Positions 22,551 through 35,300 of a stretch of DNA of 64,000 nt are shown here, in pieces; positions within the stretch are counted from its first letter, which is position 1, and each line of letters begins with the position of its first letter. The position numbers and the translations under genes were made by a program. Under the pieces are notes generated by a model. It had not been told where the DNA came from. It did no database searches and saw nothing but the letters and a program-made list of their open reading frames with translations. The stretch is from Druceiella hillmani (Eukaryota; Arthropoda; Insecta; Lepidoptera; Hepialidae), in NCBI GenBank assembly GCA_039881145.1, contig JAYKKI010000005.1:25685001-25749000 (forward strand). The letters run 5' to 3'.

Positions 22551-22551
22551 A
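22478..22551. repeat. (TA)n microsatellite at the R1-like fragment boundary
   Basis: TA repeat, one TGTATA interruption near the end. It abuts the R1-like fragment. Confidence 0.95.
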
Positions 22552-23084
22552 TAAGTTAACTTTAGTGTTTCAACTTCATTCTCTGCCAATCAATTTGAAT
22601 TTATTTCCTGTATCAAGTGGTTGACTCTTGATTGCTTTATTTGATTGCCTTATATTTTACACAATAATGCAAAATATCGTTCTTTAACTAATAAATTAAA
22701 TATATAAAATTTACCTCTGTTTAAAGTAAAATTGAAAGAATAACATTACACAGTTACGTACTCGTATTGTTCAAATATCACAATTTTATATTAATTTTTG
22801 TAAAATCTTTTCGGATTACTTTAGAAATGAGAATAAACATATATTTAATGGTAATGTGATTCTTTTTTCATAATACTGAAGTGGCAACAATACCAAAATA
22901 ACTATAATTATCTGTAAAATGTCTCGACACCATTTTAAACTATCTGTAATAATCAATATATATATATTGTCTGCGATGAAATGGTTAAGGTAAAAATAGC
23001 AACTAAAAACATAAAATTTATTTAAATAAAAAGACTCCCCACATAATATGAGGTAATTATTTTACTTACTTCTTAATCTTCAAC

Positions 23085-23137
<53 letters not shown>

Positions 23138-24244
23138 GAACGGCATGTTCCAATAATCGTTTATCTTATCCTCGTATTTTATATAATTTTAGTTTACAAT
23201 ATCTTCTTATGATTTAATACAAAATGGGCAAAATGCAATGCATTAGGGTCACATTTAAATTCTCTTTGACCGCGTAAGGAAATCAAGTTTTTGGCAGCAG
23301 TTTTGATAAAATTATCTTGAATTATGTTATGGTTTCACATATAGTAGGATATGTCACGTAATTCACTAAACAATCAGATATAACTACACATTTTAAATTA
23401 GTTACAAAATTTATTTAAATTTTGCGTATCTGTATTATACCAAAATACTAATTAACGTTCAAGTGATCGTCGTAATATATGTAAACCAATGTTTGCTGTT
23501 AAACTGTCTATCTCGAATTGCAGCGTTTTTTTCCTCGGTATATTCTTTGCTATTAAGACTCTTTATAATTTAATATATGAAGGATTATTTTCCATAATAA
23601 TTAATATATACACGAAGGGAGATATACGCAATTGGAACAACAAACGACACGTTAATATTGAAGAGAGCATTATTTAAAAATTAATGGAAAGAAAATTAGA
23701 CGCAAATATATGTTTTTTATTCCGCGTATAATAGGCGAAGACAGTGCGCACAGTATTACTCTTGTATAATATATTTATACTATTATTTAATTTACTTGCA
23801 TCAATGACAAACGCATTCTTTTATGCTACCTATACTTTAAATGGATCTCTATTTAACGTCTAATCAGACATTGGAATGAAGGGAGAGTTGGGATCTTAGC
23901 TTCACTTTAGAATTATTTTCTTATTTGACATCCTATAAAATTAGTTTAAATATATTTGTTATATTGCTTTATCACTCAATTCAACTTTGTTAAATCAACT
24001 GACATATATGTTCTCTTTCCCTCTTAAATAGCATATCTATCAACAATATTACATTATGAACGTTTCTTATTTATATCTTTTCGTATTTTCTCTAAATTTA
24101 CTTAAATATTTAAATGTAAATTTTAATACAAGGTTGCACCACAAATCAATAACACTAAATAAATACGCCACAAATCAAAATCACTTTCCCCCTTTCTATT
24201 TGGTTAACCTATACAAAAAACTACACCGAAAAAACGTCTGTAAT
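22552..24244. other. unassigned AT-rich DNA with one (TA)n tract
   Basis: A (TA)n tract lies at 23087-23137. An open frame of 62 codons at 23489-23677 has no recognisable motif. Nothing else supported. Confidence 0.55.
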
Positions 24245-24390
24245 CCATATTCCACAGGTTCACGCCTTATTTCAATACAATTTGTTGCCGAACCGCTGCT
24301 TTATATTGATCGCTATGAAATAAATAATTTTTTATTACTTCATTCGGCCATTTGCACGAAACATTTTTACTGGCTTACACCTGAGTACAT
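24245..24390 (+). repeat. dispersed repeat, copy 2 (partner at 2.0 kb)
   Basis: Plus-strand partner of 1980-2123: shared TTTCAATACAATTTGTTGCC (one change), then TTGATCGCTATGAAATAAAT and CATTCGGCCATTTGCACG in common order. It is embedded in a 129-codon open frame (24056-24445) that I do not recognise and that is not conserved between copies. Confidence 0.6.
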
Positions 24391-24900
24391 TACCATTCGA
24401 ACTCCATTTATAATCAAGGTGTGGTACGTCAATCTATTTACATAGCATATTTTGCGGAAATCCGGTTTCGATTTTGCGACTTAGGCTGGTAAGTTTTCTA
24501 TTTGTTTTACCGTATTGGTATCGACTGAGAAGTGTGCGGTATTGACAGGTCACGTAAACTGTATTCAGATATTGTTTGTAGTCTACTATTTCAAATTAAA
24601 TGGGCTACGATGTTTAAACCAAATCATTGTTTCTTGTAAAATGCCATAAAATGCTATGAATAGGAATTATGGTGTTATGCATAAGGTGAAGTTCTTTCGC
24701 CGGTAGTTTTTCAGTCATTGGTATTATATTCAGACTACTTCATAGTAATTATTACCTACCTATAAATTTACTCGAACAATGACCATAGTTACGTTTCGAT
24801 GATTTCTATCTCGACGTCTTGCTGCTATTTATATTCTGTTTTTCTTTCTGTCCTTTTCTGTTGGCACCTGGCGGGGGAAGCTGTTCATTTGCCAATAAAT

Positions 24901-24933
24901 TACGAACTGCGTGTCACCTACACGCAGTTCGTA
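24901..24933. repeat. perfect 14-bp hairpin
   Basis: TACGAACTGCGTGT, loop CACCT, exact reverse complement. The stem is GC-richer than its surroundings. Confidence 0.88.
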
Positions 24934-25168
24934 GTCCCATTGACGATCTTCTTCCATAGTTGGAATGCTTTTGAAAATAGTTTTCGCTCAAAAAAATTCT
25001 GGGTTGTGTGGTTGATAGCGACCAGTACTTAAGTCTGAAACATATGTTATTTTGACTTAAATAAGTTTTTAGGCAAACAAATTTAGAAAATATATTGGAT
25101 TTTTGAGCTAATAAGTCAATGAAATTAAGGAAAGAAAAGCATGTTTAAAGAAATATTAGTACATATTA

Positions 25169-25206
25169 CGTATGTATACGCGTAAGTATTTACGTGTATA
25201 CATACG
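25169..25206. repeat. 15-bp hairpin, one mismatch
   Basis: CGTATGTATACGCGT, loop AAGTATTT, then ACGTGTATACATACG. Confidence 0.82.
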
Positions 25207-25394
25207 CATTATGTGTAAAAGGCTTATGAAATCTGAATATAACATATAATTTACTGGAAACTTTTTTATTTGATAGTACTTAGCAAAATGCACAAAACAC
25301 TTGAGCTCGAAAATTTAAAACTACTAAAAAGTTAAAGAAACAGAAACTACATAAAGACTAATTAAATTGAAACCACACACTTCATGATGTGTGT

Positions 25395-25438
25395 ATTCGT
25401 TAATAGATGGTACGGAGAGGTACCATCTATTAACGAAT
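25395..25438. repeat. perfect 19-bp hairpin
   Basis: ATTCGTTAATAGATGGTAC, loop GGAGAG, exact reverse complement. A smaller ACACAC/TGTGTGT inverted pair lies immediately to its left (25374-25393). Confidence 0.9.
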
Positions 25439-28400
25439 TTAATTTTTTTTATTTATTGGTAATCAAAAAAGTGTTTCCCATGGAAAAACAGACAACCTAA
25501 TTTTTTTATACGCTAGAAAGTTGGTAATAGGCAGCGCGCATGCAGTAGAAAAAGATGTCTGCCATGTTATCGCCATTGCTACGTTTACTTTGCTTGACAA
25601 CTCAGATTCTAGAGGTTTCACTTTTCTATTATATTCCCGATAAGCATGTTTGTGATATATTTAGGGTTGATTTACTATTCAATTGTAACTATGTCACATT
25701 TCCAATAACTTGATTTTCATTTCAATGAAAGTTTTGTGTTGACGAAATATTTGCTAATCATTCATTTACTACTATTTTACTGCTTCCTCCGTTTCGCTCT
25801 CTGCTACTACAGCCCGCTACTTCTCTCTCCTTTTGGCGGAGGTTTTGTTTTATTTTTAGGTAATTTTTTCATAATTATAATTTCGGAAATATTGGAGATA
25901 TCATGATGAGACAAAAATTAAATTAGGCCCAGGTTTATTATATGTAACTTTTGTTTTACAATTTATCTATGTCAATATCTTTAGTAGTTTTTGAGTTAAC
26001 TCCATTTATGTAGATAATAAAACAGACATGATTTAATTCATTTTACTAATCAAATATTGAAAGGGAAAATGTATTTAAAAGCTGAAAATTGTAAAATTTA
26101 ACACAATTACTTCAATTTTATTTATGCGTATTGATTACAGATAAGGTTCTACCTTTCTTACCATATTTTATTATATAATAATATGGTAAATACTTTAGAA
26201 ACGAATAAATTGTGTTATTTCTGCAAAAGTTGCTTCCTGTAGAATATATAATCCACTTGTGACTGATTTTAATAAAAAAATTAATAGATGGAATCAAGAT
26301 TTAAAAAGTAAATATTATTAATGCTATTTGAAAACTTAAAAATAAATAAAAGCGAGTGACTTTGTTCTGACGATATTTGGCTCAATTCCAGCTCAGTCTG
26401 AAAGTAGATGAAATCATTATATATAGTACATAGTATTAATTCATTATCACCACTACAAATATGATCGAATAAACGCAAGCATCAACAAACAAGAAAGTAA
26501 GTGAGTAATTCAAATATTCCATTGTTTTTGTAATTTTCTTTTAGGTTCTGACGTGCATGGCTATATGCGAATAAAGTTTCCATAATTATTATTTAATATT
26601 TTAATAAAAGTACAAAAATATTAATTCCGACTTCGTTGCGTATATTTACTATACATATCTTAATATCCCATAACACTCTTATACGTATAACGCTTGAATA
26701 AATGTTGTGTTAGTCGAGAAATTTCAATAATTATTAATCGCTTAAAGCCTAAATTTAAAAACAGTTCCTTAGTAAATATTGTCCTCTGCGTCGTATTGAT
26801 TGAGAACGTTCATCGTCAACTGCCAACAAAGGTAATTAAAATAAAGTACGTCCATAAGCAAACGCGTATATCTTACGAGCGCAGAGCCTACAGCCATTGT
26901 TCTGGACGATGCACCTTGAACATATAGTCGTGTAGACAGCCCGTATTGGTACGTTAATTCCATTGTATTCTAGTCGTTGGGTTTACTCTTCATCATCTAA
27001 GTTTAATTACTTTGCACGCATTACTTATTAATTTATTAACGGAAAATGAACTAGAAAATAAGTTCTAATCGTATTTTTAATCATTATAGTCTAGTTATTA
27101 TAATCTATATATTTACCATCTAGATTTTGTTCGTGTCAAGTAAACTCTTATTAATATTTTTTTAAATAGTATGAGAAATTTAAACCTATTTATTAGAATA
27201 TAATTCTTACCACTGGACTCTCTTAAATTCATCTTCAGGTAACCATACTACAGTGTAAATAAAGGGACGGGGTCCCTTCCCTGCACAGTTGCTGATATCA
27301 GATGAATTTGAAATTGAAACATGTTCCTTCTGGACGCATCTACGAGTAACAAAAGCGTATCCTAGAGTCTCATAACTAGTTATGATATCATAATACTTAA
27401 GTCAATAAAAGCGAGTTGTTAAATTAAAATTCATTAATTAATTTTTAAAACTATTATTTCAAACTCATAAATTCATTTATTAAGAACGAAATAAATATAA
27501 TCATCTAGTGGAGGATTATCAAATCGAGTTTGAATATACTGAGATTATAATGGTTACAGACATAACAGATAACAGATGTTGCTGTTAAATATTTAAATAA
27601 TAATATAATGTTGATTTAATAAATAATGGGTATAACGTAAGGAAATCAGATTAATTTTTTTGTATGTCTTTGAATTGCAAAAAAGGTATTTTCTATTCAA
27701 AATCCTTTTCTTAATTTTTTTCGATCTAATCCGACACAATCTTTGACAGTGTTAATTAATATCGATTAAGTGGTCTATAAATGGTATTTTATCGGAAATA
27801 CACATAAAGAAATCTATTGTTCAAGCCTTTAATACAGGCAAAATTGCGTAGCACGTAGAAGACAGTATGAAGATGGTTTAAAAAATTAATAAAAAATATT
27901 TAAACCCGAAATTTGTAAAAAATTTAATAAATTTAAAAAATGCTCACATTAATCTTTTTCATTCCTATGAATCTCTCTGTTATTAAAAAAAATTGATATT
28001 AATAATTAAATGAAAGAAAGAAAGAAAATATATCTTTAGAAAAAGTATAACTTCTAAATCGATTCAATATTTTGTGAGAATACCAAGTTATTGCGATGGT
28101 TGTTAAAAGCATGTAAGTAAAACAAAAATCGAAAACGGCGTTTAATATCAAATAAATATTTGTATTAACGTGTTGATCAGGATTATAGATATCTACTAAT
28201 ACCAAGACGTGACTTTGTAAGTTTTTTTAAGATTTTTTATAAGATTTAGCAATAATCATTAAAACAAAGTTTCAAAAATAAGTTAGAAACAGAAATCATT
28301 AGACATTTGCTTCTAAGTAAAATTTTATTTTTGAAAAAATTATAAAAGCAAAAATTAAGTATTTTAAACGTTATCATTAAAAAGGATAAATAATTAAAAT

Positions 28401-28627
28401 TATAAAATAATTCATACAAAAATGATAATATTTAAAATAATTAATTTAAATCTAAATAAAGCGAAAAATCAAATGAAAACTTTCCACTTATGGACTTTTT
28501 AAACTAAATACAAAGGATTCGCTGTGCGGCTATACGTGCTGTACATACTATCATACGGCATTTGTTTCGAATATTTCTTACTTAATTGAAACAATAAACG
28601 TATTTTACCTTAAGTATCTATTTTGTA

Positions 28628-28877
28628 TTGAATATATTTGGCGTTAATTTTGTAGAAATTCATTATTCACAATTAAATGAAACTACGTGATGTAGTATTA
28701 TTTCTACTTTCTGTAATTTCTTTACCACGACCTAGGTTTCGTTGTATTACATCTTCAGGTGGGATATTAGCAAAGATTCAAATCCCACCTGAAGATGTTG
28801 TAATACAACGAAACCTAGGTCGTTGTAAAGAAATTAAAGAAAGTAGAAATAATACTACATCACGTAGTTTCATTTAA
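28628..28877. mobile_element. palindromic MITE, copy B
   Basis: Same element as copy A: outer TTGAATATATTTGGCGTTAA, then the palindromic core ATGAAACTACGTGATGTAG ... ACGACCTAGGTTTCGTTG ... TTCAGGTGGGAT, a short centre, and the mirror half ending ACGTAGTTTCATTTAATTG. The two halves match closely, better than in copy A, so this copy may be the nearer to the founder. The right-hand outer segment is missing beyond TTTAATTGT. Confidence 0.88.
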
Positions 28878-28879
28878 TT

Positions 28880-30284
28880 GTATCTATTTTATATTAACTC
28901 GTCATTAGCATCAAGCTACAAAAGAACAATATTATTTTTGAAAGAAATAAAATAAGTTGTTATTGTTATTATAAATCAAATTTCATCTAGACTTTAATGT
29001 TAAATACGCAGATGGCGGACTTCACTATATAATACACATTTTATTGTGATATATATAATACACAAAATATATTTAAAAAACTGTTTCATTTTTCCATTAT
29101 ATTTTGGAAACGATTAACTCAAGAAATAAGCAACAGACTAACTCAAGGAATAAGTAACATTGGACAAGTGAAATTGTAGACTTTCTAGAAGTTGGCAAAA
29201 ATTGAACTGGGAGTGAACAAGTTATATAATGTATGACAGAAAAGACAGGTATATCCAAGATTTACTTTTACATTTTCTAAAAAATAAATAAAAAATCAGC
29301 AAGCAGACGAAATAGAAGAAACTAGTGACGAACAAAAAAACCTGGCATAAGATAGGGAAGGCCTTTATCCAACAATTGTATTACTTGTAATGTATATTAC
29401 ATAGGATTTTAATAAATTACTAATAAATCTGGCAAAGCCATGCCAGAATTCCAAATTCACCATTCAACTTTTTCCTTGATATTCTGAATAACAAAGTAAG
29501 AAAAAATATGTATTTAGTAGAAGAAAATTTAATAAACTCACTTTTTCGTAGCGTTCTTTCTTTAGAACAATGTGAGGAATTATATCTTAAATAGTAATTA
29601 TCAAGTCAGTTGACTTTTCAGTGATATTCAATTAAAAAGAAGCGTTTTCTATTAAAGTTTTACTATTATTAAAGTTTTATTTTTCTTGGAATAGGGTATA
29701 TAAGTGTAAACAAAAATAAATGTATTAAAGGGATTTTACAACAAACAATAAGATTTTGTAAAAGTATCGACCTTTAAAGGCGAGGTCATAGAGAAACGAT
29801 TGGCTTTTTTTTAAATTCATCCCGATCATTTTAAGTTAAAATGATGAGGAGAATCGACCCACTTAAAAAATGTCACAACTAAAATACAGTCCTTAAAATT
29901 TGCGTGCGCACTTGTCGAGGTTTATTAATATATAAGAAATTCGACTAGGGTATTATATTTCTTCAGTCACTTCAAATAAAAATCTCGGAAATACGTTAAA
30001 TTATTTTTTCACTCTAAATAAATTTTATAATAATTAGGTACCGTAAAAAGTTCTTTTAAAAAATTTGTTTACCAGTTTTAGCATCAAATGATTTAGTCCT
30101 CACAGTCGAGTGATTGATAATGGTAATTCCAAATTTTGGCAGTCCATTCTAAGTGCAAGTCGCATAGTATTCGATTAATCAAATCATAATCATTATCAAA
30201 TCATAATCATACAATTATCAAATCATAATCATACAATTATCGAAACGCTTTTGGAGAAGAGTGTAATCAAAGATAATTCACTCT
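28880..30284. other. unassigned AT-rich DNA
   Basis: A short tandem repeat at about 30178-30240 carries AAATCATAATCAT three times with ~20-23-bp spacing. No coding region recognised. Confidence 0.55.
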
Positions 30285-30475
30285 CATCTTACACGATCAT
30301 CCAGTGTTGCTCTCTGTTTAGTTTACTAATGTCCATAACATGTTTACTGTGAAACATTGGCTGTCGTTCATTCGGTCGTGTTTGTACTAGTTAAGTACTA
30401 ATTGCTGACGATTATAATCGAGATATTTTAAAAATCGAATGATTTCCTTTGTATTGTTCATGATCGCCCACAGTC
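30285..30475 (-). repeat. dispersed repeat, copy 1 (inverted partner at 37.4 kb)
   Basis: Reverse complement matches 37392-37585: AAATCATTCGATT, AATATCTCG...ATAATCGTCAG.AATTAG, GAATGA, CATGTTAT and GAGAGCAACACTGG (GAGCAACGCTGT) in the same order. About 190 bp, moderately diverged. Confidence 0.6.
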
Positions 30476-30479
30476 TTTT

Positions 30480-33400
30480 TTCCTAAAGGACAAATGTTCC
30501 ATCTGGAATTTGGTTTACTTCTTGTCACAACAGCAATCATAGTGAAAGTTTCCTTTTCGGTAGTGAGGAAGTGCAGAAATAGAAAACTTGGTTTTTCAAA
30601 AAAAATTAGACTAAATTTCTAAACCTTTTAACGCTGCTGTTTATTCGTATTAATCCAAACTTATGGCGCAATTAAACTCAGAGTCATACCAAATTTACAT
30701 TGTAAAACCTTCAACCATTCCTGCCATTTTCATTTTCAACCCTTATTTTACACTATAATATAGCGATTATTATGAAAAATTATTGACGAAATAATTCCAT
30801 CTATAAGCCAGCTGAGTGCATAAAATGAGAAGCTTTTTTGGAGTGGTAAAATTCATCATTTAATCCCTTGAAGTGATGCAGATTCTGTCGACTACTAAAT
30901 TTGGTAATTTATTAGAATAATCAATTTTACCAACCACGTAAAAATAAAAGGAGTGTAATGTTTTTTGGGGTAATGTTAAAAACATTCTGTTGTAAAAAAC
31001 TGTCTGTTGTAAGAAAAATTTCACGGATTTTCAAGTATGAGGTATTGTTGCGAATCAAGATTGTAATTGATTATATAGAATTACTTAGAATTCCATATGA
31101 GGGAATTTGGAAAATCACGATATCAGATCGAATTCGTTGATACGCGCCGAATTGGAAACCGATAGGAACATCGGATTGGACACGCATAGAAACACATCGC
31201 TGAGATATCGTATAACCACTAGTCCTTTGATATAGCTCAATGGTATATTCGAAGTATTTGAAGAAATAATGCAAATAACAACTGCAATAAAATCTTCATA
31301 AAAGAAGAGTGAAAAAGAAAGATACAACTTCTGTTAACACTGGAATTTTTTTTATATCTCTAAAAGATACCATCTTACATAAATTTTTCAAACAATTAAG
31401 TCCTGTTATTTTCACTTATATAGAAATATCGTAGACGCCGATTTTAAACTGGGTATTAGATATTCTAGAAAAATTAAAACAAGGTGAGAAAAATTAGCTT
31501 TCCTTTTCGATCGGATAAAATATATTTTCGAGAAAAATCTGATCGTGGTTATAAAGAATTCCATAACAATTCCAATTTACTATAGAGCCAAACGATATAT
31601 CATTCAACACGTCCTGAATGCGGGAGCTGACCGCATGATAGATGGAGTGTCGTTAATGCCACGCTGAGCGTGATAGCTGGGGTGTGACCGGAAGTAACAG
31701 TTTCCACATGCCACCGTATACCCGTAAAATATCTCATAGTTGGATGCAATATAAACCACATTTGATAAATATGATGCTGGGAAAGTGATAAATGTAAATA
31801 TGAAAAACAGTGTAGTGGAAAAATGGAAAATGCAGTAATTACCTTTGTTAGTCGATCAGATGTGACAAGTGTTATTCATAAATATTGTTATGATGTACTA
31901 AAGATTTTAAATATATTACGTTAGCAACTAATATACCTACCATCTCAATTTATAAAGTTATTTCTCAGTCTTTGTAAAAACTTCGGCCTCTTATTTACCA
32001 GTTAAGAGATTCAATTATTTGCCATGCAAAAGTATAAGCAATATAGAAATTAAAACTACACTTGACACCGGTTTGTAACAATTACCCACTGTTGTCTTTA
32101 GGGGAAAATTACTTCCTTTTACTATATATACAGATGCTTACTCTTCGCCGATTTGTTTGACGCTATTTATGTACATACCATATCTACATATATAATAACA
32201 TCTAATTAATAATATTATTTTGGAATGATTTACACTATAAAAGCAAAATCTATTTTTATCACACATTTAAACAATATTTTTTTTTTAAATAATCAAGACA
32301 GCAGTAGCAAGTTTTTTTCGAATTTGAGTAACAATAAATTATATTGCGCTATTTATTTAGCAATTTCATAAAGTCAGGATACATCGTGCCATACAATTGT
32401 AAAAGTTAGAAACAACTATTATAGAAATATTTACTACGAATTTAGATAATATTCATCGATTTTCTTCAGTATGAAAATATAGGTTCCCTTCATCGTACAA
32501 CGATTCTAACTTCAATGGAGAAATCAAAACTATTGATGCATAAATTTATGGCATAAATAAGACATTATGATATAATGTATAGTAAAATGTTTTCGAAACG
32601 GCAATTCATTTATGACAAAATCAACCAAATTGGTGGTAATTTTCAAATCTTTTACATCGCATTGAGGTAAATTTAACAAAAGAGGATTTTCGTTATATAA
32701 TTTTTTATGATTTTGATCAGCAAAAAAGTTACGATCGACTTCGATTGGCTCGAATCTCATGATGAAGCCTCTTCCCGCGTTACTATTTACAACTGGTTTC
32801 ACTAGTTCAAACGTGGTCTTACTAATCTCAGTGATAATCTACGTGAGGACTAAATGGGAAAACTGAAGATAACATCACTACTGTGCAGCTGATGATGAAG
32901 ATTGATTGAAGAGTAACCCGTCAGCAGATTGTTATGCGGCATCAGATTCGGGCAAGTTATTGATAGGCATCTGGATACGCTGAGTGTATATTTGACCTAA
33001 ATTCAAAAACACTTTCTTTTCGGGTTGACTGATATCGAGAAATGTTCAAAAAAATTAACTCAGGTCATAGCAACTGCAGAATCGTCACGGATATTGAAAG
33101 TTAATATATTGTTATGAACCCGAAACTAAGAGACTGTCTGCGTATTTGTCTACATAGGAGAAGAAAAGATTTGCTGTAACGATAATGATCGCCTCTTTGT
33201 TCAAATGGACATATTATTTTTCAATGATTGTTCTGATAAATAAAAAGACGGTTACTGTGCACTAACATACCTGCAATTATTTGCCCGTTGTTTTGGAAAA
33301 CGTTTGAGAGCAAATCCTCGCCGCCTCTGCATACTCAATTAGACGACCGACCGAATATTTAATTACATCGGGTGTAGAAATGGGGCATCCTCTTTACATC

Positions 33401-34134
33401 CCTTATATACACCATTTATTTCCAATTCTATTATTTCCCATTTATTCCCAAGAATTATAGATAAACTGCAAGGAATTTGATACCAAGAAAGCGATAACAA
33501 CGCATTCAAAGAAGAGCGGGTCGACACGTTCTTCTAGTGGTTTAAATAGTTCCCGTTTCTTTAAATGTAAAAAAGTTATTATAGATGCAAGTGGTGCGTA
33601 ATTTTCAAATTAGGCAATTTTCTTTAAGAAGAGGTATTTTAAAACTCTATTTCTAGAAAATTTTAAATGTAAATATCAGGGTTAATAAACGAGAAGAAAA
33701 ACAACCCCTTTTCCTTGAAGAGGAATAAATTCATCAAGTTTTGACTCATTTAGCTTGTCCTGATGTAGCAAGAAAATAATAGAGCAAATAAGAAGAAAAG
33801 TATATAAGGATATACACAATATAATTTTAACCCATAAACCCTGAAGTACTGCCTGCCTAAACCGCGAAATCGAGAATGTGTTATTTTTAAAGCAGTACTG
33901 TAAGTCTCAAACCGAGGCTCCTACACTGAATATCTAACTCTTCAGTCCTGATGCTGCAAGAGTAATATGATATTGAGGATCTTAAGCAGAGACTTGGTTA
34001 TTAAACTACGGATTCTATTTCCTCAGTTCTGATACTGCATGAGCACTATCTACGTAAGCGATGAGGCTTGGGGACCTTCTTATTTTAAATTAGTGTTGTG
34101 AGTCTTAAGTAGAGACTCTACTACCTAATTCGAG
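30480..34134. other. unassigned DNA with a few less AT-rich patches
   Basis: Patches at 31130-31230, 31580-31740 and 32820-33130 are less AT-rich than average. An open frame of 90 codons on the minus strand (32530-32802) contains GRGFIMRFEPIEVDRNFF and LPQCDVKDLKI; it looks more protein-like than its neighbours but I do not recognise it. A diverged tandem-like repeat at 33894-34135 carries three versions of a TCTTAAG(C/T)AGAGAC module with TTCAGT(C/T)CTGAT.CTGCA between them. It lies downstream of the piggyBac-like fragment on that fragment's strand. Confidence 0.5.
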
Positions 34135-34739
34135 ATTCTAACCTTTGTCGACAAACCTTATACATCCCAATAGAGGGTAAAATCGACTCCAGCCCATTGC
34201 CAATCGGAAAATCTCTGGAGATGAACCATCAGTCCTGAACAGACATTTAGCTTTCAGCCAACCATTTCTCCTAATACAGGAAATAAAAGAAGACCCAGTA
34301 ATTTTCAATTTCCTCTTCATATGTAAGTCGACAGTCTCTAGCTCGTTTAAAATCAGATGAAAGCAGCTCAATATATTGGTTAGTATACTTCGTAATTAGA
34401 TGATTACTTTATCAGAAAAAAATTCTTTCCAAATCTCACCTGGATCTTTTGAATTTCGTGCTTCTCTTTTCTCGTCAGAGACTTACATAACAATATTTTG
34501 AGACCTTGTTATAATACTAGATGATTATTTTTGTTCCATCTGCTAGTTTTATCTTTACCAACATAGTAATTTGCAGATGTATTCGAAACCTCTTCAAATT
34601 CGTCTGACGAATCACCCTCAGTGCCGATATTTTCCTATTGCACTTCCAAAGCGTCCTCCGCCCCACTGTCACTCTTTTCATCCTAATTTGATTCAAAATC
34701 TTTACATTCTAATAGCGCCCTTAATATTTCTTCGTCCAT
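34135..34739 (-). pseudogene. piggyBac-like transposase, N-terminal half, broken
   Basis: On the minus strand an ATG at 34739 starts MDEEILRALLECKDFESN and an acidic stretch (DEKSDSGAEDALEV, then DSSDEFEEVSNTSA), interrupted by two stops. Next comes YYVGKDKTSRWNKN, typical of the piggyBac 'GKDK..W' entry, then RTRSQNIV, KEWF-like EIWKEFFSDK, YTNQYIELLSSDFKRARD, and finally a longer clean frame with KCLFRTDGSSPEIFRLAMGWSRFYPLLGCIRF, matching the FR..M...RF..+L..+RFDD block (here FVDKG). The catalytic DDD core is not found further along, where a diverged repeat begins. Several frameshifts join these blocks. With the terminal repeat at 35.1 kb this is a 5' part of a dead piggyBac-like element. 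Confidence 0.75.
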
Positions 34740-35065
34740 TGTGGTGACAAAAATGACTAAAAACAAGTAAAAACGGTTCTAAAATAATGTTATACATTAT
34801 GCCCAATAAATATTATACACCACTAAATTCAATTAATTAATTTCATTTAATAATATTCTAAAATAAAAATAATAACTTACCTAAAATAATAACATAAATA
34901 CTCGCGTCGATCTCACAGACAGATAACAATAAAAAAGTGATACACGATCACTCGGCATCAGCCCTTGCGCCGCACTAAACAATGGTGAAATACAAATTAT
35001 GAAGCCACTAAAAACCGCAAATCACATTGTTGATATTTTTTGAGAAAAGAACGAATTACTGATTT

Positions 35066-35105
35066 GTCGGTCTGAGAGACCAATGGGCGAGTATACGAAG
35101 GTTAA
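35066..35105 (-). mobile_element. piggyBac-like terminal repeat and TTAA site
   Basis: The sequence ending at 35101, read inward on the minus strand, is CCTTCGTATACTCGCCCATT followed by GGTCTCTCAGACCGAC, and is directly followed on the plus strand by TTAA (35102-35105), the standard piggyBac target. The GGTCTCTCAGACC motif is itself a small palindrome of the kind seen in piggyBac-like ends. It lies about 330 bp upstream of the transposase start. The other end of the element was not found. Confidence 0.65.
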
Positions 35106-35111
35106 ACATTA

Positions 35112-35300
35112 GTTAGGTAGGTAAATATATATATACAACTAGAATATTAGAGAACAGATAAGTATATATGAACATAAATATGCAAAAGCATGAAGTAATT
35201 AGGACATTAGTACGTAAATATATAAAAGTATATAAAAACTTGAATTACTAACCACAGTGAATATAAAGGTGGGAATGTGATTTATATGTTCATAAATACA
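35112..35300 (+). repeat. dispersed repeat, copy 2 (partner at 4.2 kb)
   Basis: Same-strand relative of 4203-4420, beginning only a few bases beyond the piggyBac TTAA. Shared landmarks: TAGGTAGGTAAATA, AGAATATTAG, CAGATAAGTATAT, GGGAATGTGATTTATATG. Confidence 0.55.

Larger units (their letters stand above)
24391..28618. other. unassigned AT-rich DNA with hairpins
   Basis: Contains hairpins at 24901-24933, 25169-25206, 25395-25438 and 26157-26188. A patch at 25790-25850 (CCTCCGTTTCGCTCT ... CCTTTTGGCGGAGG) resembles 53592-53640 (CTGCAGCCCGCC ... CCTTTTGGGGGAGG), suggesting one more dispersed repeat. No coding region recognised; short open frames at 24799, 26281, 26694 and 27999 show no motif. 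Confidence 0.55.

Noticed and set aside
32530..32802. 90-codon minus-strand frame, protein-like in composition
   Set aside because: No family recognised, no splice or regulatory support; kept only as a note within the regional entry.
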